Made by a program: the position numbers and the translations under genes. The notes under the pieces were generated by a model. The model did no database searches, had not been told where the DNA came from, and worked only from the letters and a program-made list of their open reading frames with translations. From Poriferisodalis sp965215815 (GTDB lineage: Bacteria; Actinomycetota; Acidimicrobiia; Acidimicrobiales; Poriferisodalaceae), in assembly GCF_965215815.1 (NCBI RefSeq), contig NZ_CBDCEO010000012.1, forward strand, positions 1,054,001-1,118,000: a stretch of DNA of 64,000 bases. Reading direction: 5' to 3'. Below are positions 53,781-61,074 of the stretch, in pieces. Position 1 is the stretch's first letter; the number at the start of each line of letters is the position of its first letter.

Positions 53781-55517
53781 TCACCTCTCGTCCGAGCGTG
53801 GCTCTAGCACCGAGCTCGCTGCAACAGCGACTAGGGCCGGCGCGCCCAATGAGTTCGACGGAAGGCTAAAGAGATACGCGCCGGCGACGTTCCTTCGAAG
53901 CGCTTCCGACGCCAGATTCAGTGCGATCGTCGCTACAGCCATTGCGTCAGCGGCTGAACCATGAAACGTGGGGACAGAACAACCAACAGCCGGCGTGAAT
54001 GGCGGATGGTCGTCACGGTTCCAAAGCACTCGGTACGGCCCCAGGGAACTGTCGTCCGCGACTTTCTCTTGCAACGCCTCGTCGAGGTCGAACGTGGTGA
54101 TCGAGGGGTTGCCATGCGTGATTGTCAGAATTCCCAGCGTTGCCGTTTGATTGTCGGTAGCCAACTGAACAATTGGCACGTTGAGCTGTCCTCGCCGTTG
54201 GGCTTCATGGACGGCAGCGTTCACAGACGTGTTGACGCTTGTGTCGAAGATAAAGTCACAACTTGTAGCATCTTCTTCCAAGCCGTCTTGGGCGTACGAC
54301 GATACAGCCATGACTTCACACGGATCGGATAGCAGTTTGAGCCTGTCGGCCAAGGCTTCCGCTTTTGGCCGGCCAACATCCACCTCGGTGTAATTCTGCC
54401 GGACGAGGAGTCCGCGTGTGACGAAACCGGGGTCTCGTAGCGTCACGCGCTGTGCACCAGTCCGGACGAGCAGTTCGGCCACCCAAGAGCCAAGCGCTCC
54501 GCATCCCCAAACCGCGACGCTAGAACCGGAGAATAGGGCAACAGGCCGGTCGCTGTCTCGGCGCATGGTGACATCAGGACGCTGATCATCGACGTATGTC
54601 CATTCCACAGGTGGCTCTTCGCGGCTCGACGTAGTAGTAGCGGCGCTCCGAGCCGCGGGAAGGGCCCTGGCAGCATCGCGTGCACCGAGTCTCCACCCGA
54701 TGAGGTGCAGGGCCGCACAATGTCGGTGTGCAGGATTTGGGACGGCGATGACTACATGGAGAAATTGGTCTTCGCCGAGGCTTCGCAGCGCCCGGCGAAT
54801 CGAAACTTCCATCACTCGTCGATGCTTCCGGTCGACCTGGTGGCGAACTGTAGTTAGAAGATCGGAGAGCAAGTGACCGCCTCCCAGCGGCAGATACTCA
54901 GGTAGCACGACGAGAACCCCTGGTAAGAGGTCGGGTTCGAAGGGCGGCACCCATGCTGCGATGTCGATTCGATTTTCGGTTCTCTGGTGAAGTCCGATGC
55001 GGTGAGCGAGGTCACCAGACGTAATCTCGGCTGGCATCGGAAGGCTCGCCACGATGGTCGGAGCACCTGGAGTGCGGTGCAGTACGCCACCAACAGCCTG
55101 ATACAGCGCCGTCGCAGCATCAAACCGTCCAGCGATCGCGTCACCGAACCACTCCCAGAGCCGCAAGAGGAATCCCTGCATGCCTCGGATGGGATCCCAC
55201 TCAATATTGGGATCCAGGTAGATGCATAGGCGTGATCCTTGCAGAACGTGTGGAAATCCTGCCCATCTCAGGTGCTCAACGCTTGCGCGAGGCGGGGTGC
55301 TCGGATAGCTCGGTGCGACATGAACCGTCACGCGCTCGACTGGCTCAGCGTTCAATCCAGTGTCATGACGCGGGAAGTCGGAAGTTTCGATTTCGAGCTT
55401 GAGCGCAGCACTTCCGCGCCAGTCACCCACGCCGATCAATCTGATCTGGCTTGAGTTCTTTGTGAATTCCTTCACATCCCCGACGGCAGCGAGTTGGGCA
55501 TCGGTCAATCCAGCCAT
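53781..55517 (-). CDS. cap2: CBASS Cap2: E2-E1 fusion ligase
   Basis: A 578-residue protein. Residues 15-145 are an E2-like domain with the active-site segment GSRLCIYLDP (Cys98). After a linker, residues 325-575 are a ThiF/E1 adenylation domain: VAVWGCGALGSWVAELL (nucleotide loop) and TPAVGCSVPTFHGSAAD, with Cys513 the likely E1 thioester Cys. In type II CBASS this enzyme joins the C-terminus of the CD-NTase to targets and primes it. ATG 55,517 is 8 bp after the CD-NTase stop. The frame upstream overlaps that gene and is not used. Confidence 0.85.
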   Translation of the reverse strand: MAGLTDAQLAAVGDVKEFTKNSSQIRLIGVGDWRGSAALKLEIETSDFPRHDTGLNAEPVERVTVHVAPSYPSTPPRASVEHLRWAGFPHVLQGSRLCIYLDPNIEWDPIRGMQGFLLRLWEWFGDAIAGRFDAATALYQAVGGVLHRTPGAPTIVASLPMPAEITSGDLAHRIGLHQRTENRIDIAAWVPPFEPDLLPGVLVVLPEYLPLGGGHLLSDLLTTVRHQVDRKHRRVMEVSIRRALRSLGEDQFLHVVIAVPNPAHRHCAALHLIGWRLGARDAARALPAARSAATTTSSREEPPVEWTYVDDQRPDVTMRRDSDRPVALFSGSSVAVWGCGALGSWVAELLVRTGAQRVTLRDPGFVTRGLLVRQNYTEVDVGRPKAEALADRLKLLSDPCEVMAVSSYAQDGLEEDATSCDFIFDTSVNTSVNAAVHEAQRRGQLNVPIVQLATDNQTATLGILTITHGNPSITTFDLDEALQEKVADDSSLGPYRVLWNRDDHPPFTPAVGCSVPTFHGSAADAMAVATIALNLASEALRRNVAGAYLFSLPSNSLGAPALVAVAASSVLEPRSDER

Positions 55518-55525
55518 AGCGGTGC

Positions 55526-56548
55526 TCAGCCCGCTTGACCAGAACGCGATGCTCGTGAGGAGGCCATGGCACCTGCGGAGAGCCCCACCAGCGAGGTCTT
55601 CGAGGCTGGCTTCGAGGGGGCAGGTGGGTTGAACTTGTCGCCGAAGAGGTCGCGCCATTCCTTGGCCGACTTGCTGACATTGGGTTCGTCGTACGCAGCT
55701 CGCATCGCTCCAGCGATCGAGTGAATCCGGTCTCGGAAGTTCCGGTAGGTGGCATCTGTCCACCGGTGATCGAAGTTCGTGCCATCACCAGCGGGATTGG
55801 CCAGCCAGGGCTTGCTCGGCTGAGCCTGGAGCCACCGATCGAGGTCTTCGACGATGTTGACGAGCGCCGTTGGGATGTTGGCATATGTGCCGGGGGCCAA
55901 CGCACTGGCATCCGTGACCTGCAGCCCGAGCACTGTCGTCAAGATGACTGACTTGACGCCGTCGAAGCTTCCACGCTCGTTTCTCAGGTACTTCATGAGC
56001 CGAACGACGCGACGGAACTGCCCTGAGGCGAGTTGGTCTCGGCGTTTCATCCAGTCCGTGAAGCCTTGCGGATTCGTCGATCCAAAAACCGGTTCCCAAG
56101 TGTTGTTGTCTCGGTTGACGATGACGCGCCGACCGCCAGCAAGGGTGACTAGCGGGACGATGTCGAGGTGGCAGCCAACCCCGTTCTCAGGCGCGTACTT
56201 GAGCCAGACGCAGCGACACTTGCGACCATGTTCCTGCTTTGAGTAAGTGGGATGGCGACCGAGGGCGTTGTACACCTCGTTGAGATAGGACCTTGGCTCC
56301 CAAACAGCCTGTTCGTCCATCAGCAGGAGGAAGTCCGCGTCGAACTCGTCGCCCGACTTGGGCCGGATGATCGTGCGCTGAGCCCAGGACCCCTGTCGTG
56401 ACTTGCCCTTGATGATGCTGCCGATTTCCTCGTCGGCCTTGAGCGCCTTGTAGACGGCGTTGACACGCGACTCAAGTTTGGCGAGACGCGTGTCATCGAT
56501 GTTCACGGCGTCCTTTAGGAAGTCCTTGAAGTACTCGGCGTGTTGCAT
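55526..56548 (-). CDS. CBASS CD-NTase (cGAS/DncV-like nucleotidyltransferase)
   Basis: A 340-residue SMODS-type nucleotidyltransferase. The GS motif is RQGSWAQRT (53-54), the catalytic acids are EFDADFLLLMD (D70, D72) and the third is CHLDIVPL (D129). It would make a cyclic oligonucleotide on phage sensing. The C-terminus ends SGQAG, a terminal Gly suitable for conjugation by Cap2. ATG 56,548 is 1 bp from the Cap5 stop. The nucleotide product cannot be predicted. Confidence 0.87.
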   Translation of the reverse strand: MQHAEYFKDFLKDAVNIDDTRLAKLESRVNAVYKALKADEEIGSIIKGKSRQGSWAQRTIIRPKSGDEFDADFLLLMDEQAVWEPRSYLNEVYNALGRHPTYSKQEHGRKCRCVWLKYAPENGVGCHLDIVPLVTLAGGRRVIVNRDNNTWEPVFGSTNPQGFTDWMKRRDQLASGQFRRVVRLMKYLRNERGSFDGVKSVILTTVLGLQVTDASALAPGTYANIPTALVNIVEDLDRWLQAQPSKPWLANPAGDGTNFDHRWTDATYRNFRDRIHSIAGAMRAAYDEPNVSKSAKEWRDLFGDKFNPPAPSKPASKTSLVGLSAGAMASSRASRSGQAG

Positions 56549-56549
56549 G

Positions 56550-57692
56550 TCAATTGATCTCCATTGCTGGTTGGTACTGCCCATTCACGCGGTCGTGAAG
56601 GACAAGTTGAGGGTGGATCTCTCGGTTTGCGATGCGTCCGAGAGTGAGGCACACCGACAGAGGTGCTGCGCCTAGAACGTGAAGGCGGCTGGTGGTCTTG
56701 TGGTGCTGCTCGATGTCAGCAAATACGTCGCGAAGCGCACTCTCGGCGGACTTGAGGGTTGCGATCGAATCCACGATGTCGGCATGTGGCGTGCAGTCAC
56801 CTGCGGGTATGACCCGATAGAGCCGGCAGCTCTCAAGAGACCGTGGCACCTCCTGCACGTGAACAGCCGCCGACATAGACAGCACAAGAACGGCGTCGTC
56901 AAGAGGTTCACCTTTCCGAACGACTTCGAAGGAGAACCGGTGCTCCCGCGAATCAGCCGGCCACGCCCACGATTCCGACGCTCGGTGCCGTTGGTAAATG
57001 TCGACATCGAGTTTGTCCCCGAGTCGCGCCCCGAGATATACCAGCAGCGGCCAGCGAGCCAAGGCGAACACACTGACGTGCCCAAGAGCTCCGTCCTCGA
57101 CGGCTGGTGCCACCTGACGGTTCAGGATTAGGTCGATGGTCTGACGACAAGTGTCGTAGTACTCCCGGTCGCCGATGTTGGGCGACAATGCGCGTCGTAG
57201 ATCGATTTCGATTCCGGCGGAATCATGGCTCAGAGGAAATCGAGCACTCCGCCCTTGAGCCAGGACGGCAGCGGCGGCAGCGGATCGATCCAGAGCGACA
57301 TTGCTGTCCCCAATCATTCCGTGCATCCGGAGCACGGCTGTGTCGTAGCCCGGAGGTACCCCGAGAATCTGCGCGATTCGGCTTTCGTGCCGCTCCTTGA
57401 GTTCACGGAGCCGCTCGACGGTAAAGGCATTGAGGTTCTGAGGTGCATCGATCTCGGAGTGGCAGGACGAGCAGAGCAGGAGGAGATTGTCAGGATCGTC
57501 CCGGCTCTCAAGGGGCAGGTCATCATCACCGCGTGGCGAACGGTCGTGAATCGACCGTCCCACGATGTGTGCACGTTCGCCGCGGTATAACGCCTTTTGG
57601 GTGAACCCAGAAACGAGCAACTCGCCGTAGCACAGCGCGCAACGTCCACCGCTACGCACGAGGAGGTGCCGCGTGGTGAGTTCCTTGATCAT
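56550..57692 (-). CDS. cap5: CBASS effector Cap5: HNH nuclease-SAVED protein
   Basis: A 380-residue effector. The N-terminal HNH domain has CALC, ERAHIVGRSIHD (His), DPDNLLLLCSSCHSEID (Asn, Cys pair, His). The C-terminal 210 residues form a SAVED-like sensor domain (VSVFALARWPLLVYLGARLGD, then SCRLYRVIPAG), which would bind the cyclic nucleotide and activate DNA cleavage. GGAGG precedes ATG 57,692. It is first in the operon Cap5, CD-NTase, Cap2, membrane protein. Confidence 0.87.
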   Translation of the reverse strand: MIKELTTRHLLVRSGGRCALCYGELLVSGFTQKALYRGERAHIVGRSIHDRSPRGDDDLPLESRDDPDNLLLLCSSCHSEIDAPQNLNAFTVERLRELKERHESRIAQILGVPPGYDTAVLRMHGMIGDSNVALDRSAAAAAVLAQGRSARFPLSHDSAGIEIDLRRALSPNIGDREYYDTCRQTIDLILNRQVAPAVEDGALGHVSVFALARWPLLVYLGARLGDKLDVDIYQRHRASESWAWPADSREHRFSFEVVRKGEPLDDAVLVLSMSAAVHVQEVPRSLESCRLYRVIPAGDCTPHADIVDSIATLKSAESALRDVFADIEQHHKTTSRLHVLGAAPLSVCLTLGRIANREIHPQLVLHDRVNGQYQPAMEIN

Positions 57693-57976
57693 GCGTCCTC
57701 CATGGTGACAAGGGGCTGCTACACGAATGGGGGTCGGCGCAATGCACCCCAGCTACCGCCAGAAATGCGACGGCCGAAGCGCATGAGTGGCACTAACCCC
57801 CAAAAAACCGACACCCCCTCGGCCCAGGCACCCTTAGGCGACCCGACCGAGGCTCAATAGCTTACAGGGATGTAACTTGGTGTTGGCCCGGATTCCGAAT
57901 TCCTGTGTGAACCAATAACAGGTCAGCCCTGCCCGCGCGACCGGCATCGGTCGTCACCGGCGTCCCTCTTGCGTCG

Positions 57977-58396
57977 TCACGTCGACCACCGCAGACGAGC
58001 GAGCTCCGTGGCCGCTGCGGTCATTCTGCCGGCGTATTCGAGCCTCTCTCGCCAGCGGTTGGGTATGGCGTCGACGCCGTGCATCATGCCGAGCAGGCCG
58101 CCCGCGATGGCGCACGTGGTGTCGACATCGTCGTCCCGGTTAACCAGGCTCACGAGCACGGACTCCAGCGATTCGGGCTGCTGGATCGCCCACGCCGCGC
58201 AGGCGAGACTGTCGATCACGTACCCGCCGGTACCCAGCTGCTCGACGGACAGTGTCGCAGGCGTCTCGAGGGCGCTGCGAGTGTCGGAGTCAAGATCGAG
58301 CTGGCGGTCCGCGTCGATGGCTTGGACCGGGCTGTGGCCCTCCGGTAGCACGGCACCGATCTCGTTGTAGGCCACGCAGCTGGGGCAGGAACCCAA
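57977..58396 (-). pseudogene. ADP-ribosylglycohydrolase (DraG-like) C-terminal fragment
   Basis: About 130 residues match the end of ADP-ribosylglycohydrolases: TGGYVIDSLACAAWAI, then LVSLVNRDDDVDTTCAIAGGLLGM (metal-binding Asp residues) and PNRWRERLEY. The N-terminal half and its metal motif are missing; upstream the DNA switches to the 3' end of the PLD gene. Hence a 5'-truncated remnant, unlikely to work alone. Confidence 0.8.
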
Positions 58397-59054
58397 ATGT
58401 GGCCGCCGCGAGTCCGAGCACGACTACCGCCATGGCGAGTGTCTTGTTGGCGCAGCCGGACTTGCTGGCCCCGGCCGGCTCCGAGCTGCGGTGCTGGCCG
58501 CTCTTCGGCGTGCGCTTGTGCGGCCGTTCGGGCTCTGCCACTGCGTCGGCCCCAGCAATCCGCTCGACCAGCTGCTCCTCCGCTGACCACGCCTTTTCCA
58601 GGAGCTCCGCGACTGTGCTGCGCAGGTAGTCGTGCTCCGAGGCGTCGGCGACGGCCATCAGCTCGGCATTCTCGGAGAGACCTGCAGCAGTGAGGTTGGC
58701 CGAACCCAGGAGAAACGCCTGGGGATTCCCGTGGTCATCACAAGCAGCCCAGATCTTGAGGTGCGCTTCAGACCGACCGGCTGCGTTGCGGGCCGTCCGG
58801 TACCAGTTCCGCACTTCAACATCGCTGCGTTCCACGAAGTCCACCGCGGTGCGGCGATCGACATCGGTCGCGTGCTGAAAGTTGCGGCCCTGCAAGTCAC
58901 CGATCAGCAGCGTCACTGGCCGTTGCCGGGTGCGCTCGGCCAGCCACACGAGTCCCGGCACACTCGCCGAGCCCACGCAGACGAGAAGCCTCCCCTCTGG
59001 ATGCGCACTCAGGAAGCGCTCGATCCGGTCCCCGGCACCCGTTCCAACAGACAT
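58290..59054 (-). CDS. PLD-like protein with C-terminal membrane segment
   Basis: About 254 residues from ATG 59,054. SEAHLKIWAACDDHG is a HxK motif with the following acidic residues and AFLLGSANLTAAGLSENAELM the GSxN part of a phospholipase D/nuclease active site; only one full HKD half is visible, so it may dimerise. Near the C-terminus NKTLAMAVVVLGLAAATFGFLP is hydrophobic. The last 30 residues overlap the DraG fragment in another frame and are probably a fusion artefact of rearrangement. PLD proteins are common in modification-based defence systems. Confidence 0.7.
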   Translation of the reverse strand: MSVGTGAGDRIERFLSAHPEGRLLVCVGSASVPGLVWLAERTRQRPVTLLIGDLQGRNFQHATDVDRRTAVDFVERSDVEVRNWYRTARNAAGRSEAHLKIWAACDDHGNPQAFLLGSANLTAAGLSENAELMAVADASEHDYLRSTVAELLEKAWSAEEQLVERIAGADAVAEPERPHKRTPKSGQHRSSEPAGASKSGCANKTLAMAVVVLGLAAATFGFLPQLRGLQRDRCRATGGPQPGPSHRRGPPARS

Positions 59055-59113
59055 ACGACGCCACAAGCTAGCCCAGCCACATCAGCAGGCCTTCCTGCGA
59101 CCGCGAAACTCAC

Positions 59114-59416
59114 TTGGCCCGTTCCAGGTACCTGCCTACGGTGCCTGCTCGTGGATGCCGAGCCTCGACGCTGGCGCATTTTGCGATCAGCGCACCGACA
59201 CGGCATCCCGGCAGAGGACATCTGCATGCCTATCGAAACATCACTTGGACAATTCCACAGGACGACTGCCGCATGACGCTCGTCGGACCCCGTCGGGACG
59301 GCGATCTGCTTGACGTGGGCGAGGCGTACGATTCAGTCACGGACACCGACCTCATCATCCATGCGATGCGTGTCCGTGCGAAGTACATGAGGCAACACCG
59401 TGGATCAACCCGCTGA
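59114..59416 (+). CDS. small toxin-like protein (BrnT/DUF4258-like), paralogue of 44,941
   Basis: Up to 100 residues (TTG 59,114; GTG 59,141 is another start). LHAYRNITWTIPQDDCRMTLVGPRRDGDLLDVGE and IIHAMRVRAKYMRQH align with the gene at 44,941. The HA-R and RxKY pattern fits small RNase-like toxins. Overlaps the next gene by 17 bp. Function inferred from pairing. Confidence 0.65.
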   Translation: MARSRYLPTVPARGCRASTLAHFAISAPTRHPGRGHLHAYRNITWTIPQDDCRMTLVGPRRDGDLLDVGEAYDSVTDTDLIIHAMRVRAKYMRQHRGSTR

Positions 59417-59714
59417 TCAGGCATCAATCGACGAATCTGACGAGTATTGGGATGAAGTCGCCGACAGGTTCGAGCAGTTCGACTGGTTGAACTCCGCCGA
59501 CGAGCCTGCTCACGAGCTGTATCTCTCGCTTGCCGTTCAAGCCGAAACCACCATTGCAGAACCGACAGAGGTGAGCAGGCAGCAAATCGAGGATGCGGTC
59601 TGCTGGGCTCGACGCGAAGGCATGCGATGGGACCGCATCGCGGAGATCCTTGGTGTCACCGCCCCGGCGGCGAGGGCACGCTACGGCGAGGCCGCCAAGG
59701 CGGTTCGGGCTTAG
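59400..59714 (+). CDS. small HTH antitoxin-like protein, paralogue of 45,156
   Basis: A 104-residue acidic protein (GTG start) ending in RRDGM-like RREGMRWDRIAEILGVTAPAARARYG, a helix-turn-helix-type end shared with the gene at 45,156. Overlaps the toxin-like gene before it, so probably translationally coupled. Role as antitoxin is inferred. Confidence 0.65.
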   Translation: MDQPADQASIDESDEYWDEVADRFEQFDWLNSADEPAHELYLSLAVQAETTIAEPTEVSRQQIEDAVCWARREGMRWDRIAEILGVTAPAARARYGEAAKAVRA

Positions 59715-59790
59715 GCGCAGGTCGTGGCAGCGTCGTCACCCCGGTTGACCAGGCTCACGAGTACGGATTTCAGCGATTCGGGCGGCACCT
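59711..59790 (-). pseudogene. short second DraG remnant
   Basis: About 25 codons read PESLKSVLVSLVNRGDDA-TTCA, nearly the same as PESLESVLVSLVNRDDDV-TTCA of the fragment at 57,977. The DNA is similar over some 75 bp. It abuts the HTH gene stop. Evidence of duplication or of two copies lost by deletion. Confidence 0.75.
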
Positions 59791-60164
59791 GCGGGAGCCT
59801 AGGGACGCCTCGCGGCGGTAGAGAGCAACCCATTGCCGGCCTGCGCCTCGCCTGGTTCCGTGACATCCCATTCCTACGTGGGCGGCGCTGACACGGCCAT
59901 CCACCGTGCCGCCAGCCCATCGCTGCGCTCCCATTGCCAAACATTGCGCGGTCGCGCATTGCCACGCCCGCAAGGACCTTGAGCTCGTAGCGGCGAAATC
60001 GGCGCGCTCCCCGGCCGCACACAAAATGCCGGTGACGTGCGCCAGACGCCTCGCTACGGTCGCATGGCAATGACCGATCGCTTCCTTCCCGATCCCACGG
60101 GTGGGACCACCGCTGGCCAAGCATGGGCGACATCCGGCTGCAACACGCTGGGAAGACCGCTTCG
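59791..60164. other. non-coding gap
   Basis: No gene is supported here; long frames on the minus strand are Arg-rich and without motifs. It probably contains the promoter of the following DUF6338 gene and eroded sequence next to the DraG remnant. Confidence 0.5.
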
Positions 60165-60860
60165 ATGACCTCGTTGCTCCTGAGCGTGCTCGTGCTCGGA
60201 TTGGTGCTACTGCCAGGCGCGTGCGCGGCATGGGGGTACCGCAGGCACACATTGAGCTACGGCAACCGCCTGCGCGACTGGCTGCTGCGTCTCGGTGGAC
60301 TCTCTGCCGCGCTATGGACCGCCGGCAGTTGGCCCGCGTACTGGGTCTTCGCGAACTACTGGGAGCCATTCACCTCTGGTGAAACGATTCCGCGCGCCCT
60401 GGCGCTCGTGCCAATCGCGTACCTTCTCGTGCCGCTCGCAGCCGGTTGGACTGTCGGTCGGGCTGTGGCAAGAGACAAGCGGTGGGCGATACTGCTGCTC
60501 GGCTCGCGACGCGCTCCACGCGCTTGGGATCACTTGTTCGAACGACAACGATCTGGCTTCGTGCGCTGCCGGTTGAAGTCCGGCGCTTGGATCGGAGGGC
60601 TCTTTGACAACACTGGGTCACCAGCTTCCTACGCCGCCGGCGAAGCAGATGCACTCGACCTCTACGTGGGCCGCGCACTGCACCTCGACCAGCAGTCCGG
60701 TGCAATCATCTTTCGCTCCCAAGACAGGCTGGACAGTGCAGCGATCGGTGACACCGCGAGGCCCGACTTCACCGGCGGAGGCCTTCTCATCAAGTGGGAA
60801 GAGGTGGAGTATCTTGAGTTCGTCAACACGGAGTCGACTTCGGACTCCAACGACAGCTGA
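60165..60860 (+). CDS. DUF6338 family membrane protein
   Basis: A 231-residue protein: N-terminal membrane segment (LLLSVLVLGLVLLPGACAAW), two more around residues 45-100, then a soluble part with WDHLFERQRSGFVRCRLKSGAWIGGLF, AYAAGEADALDLY-like SYAAGEADALDLYV and a final LIKWEEVEYLEFV. This layout is that of DUF6338, unknown function, often near phage-defence genes. ATG 60,165 is preferred. Confidence 0.75.
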   Translation: MTSLLLSVLVLGLVLLPGACAAWGYRRHTLSYGNRLRDWLLRLGGLSAALWTAGSWPAYWVFANYWEPFTSGETIPRALALVPIAYLLVPLAAGWTVGRAVARDKRWAILLLGSRRAPRAWDHLFERQRSGFVRCRLKSGAWIGGLFDNTGSPASYAAGEADALDLYVGRALHLDQQSGAIIFRSQDRLDSAAIGDTARPDFTGGGLLIKWEEVEYLEFVNTESTSDSNDS

Positions 60861-61042
60861 TGGAAGAAGTGGACTTCACGATGAGCGACAGGGCCCGAGA
60901 TAAGCCGCGTCACGAACACGTAGAGCGCCAAGGCGGGTACGCGCCCAAGGGTGCTGCCGATGTCTCAAAGCTGCCGAAGGGTCCTGCGCCCGGAGGAGAG
61001 CCGTCGTCGCAGGGTGGCAGCAGCGACGGGAAAACGTCGTAG
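60860..61042 (+). CDS. small hydrophilic protein coupled to DUF6338 gene
   Basis: A 60-residue Gly/Ser/Lys-rich product with start codon overlapping the DUF6338 stop (TGATG). It contains GGYAPKGAADVSKLPKGPAPGG, a disordered Pro/Gly segment. No family known. The overlap argues that it is translated. Confidence 0.55.
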   Translation: MEEVDFTMSDRARDKPRHEHVERQGGYAPKGAADVSKLPKGPAPGGEPSSQGGSSDGKTS

Positions 61043-61074
61043 CACCTCGCGCCATGGCTGCGGCACCGGCGGCT

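Noticed and set aside
57917..57928. Half-site shared with 24,222-24,233
   Set aside because: Only 12 bases, and no inverted partner at this location, so not listed as a feature of its own.
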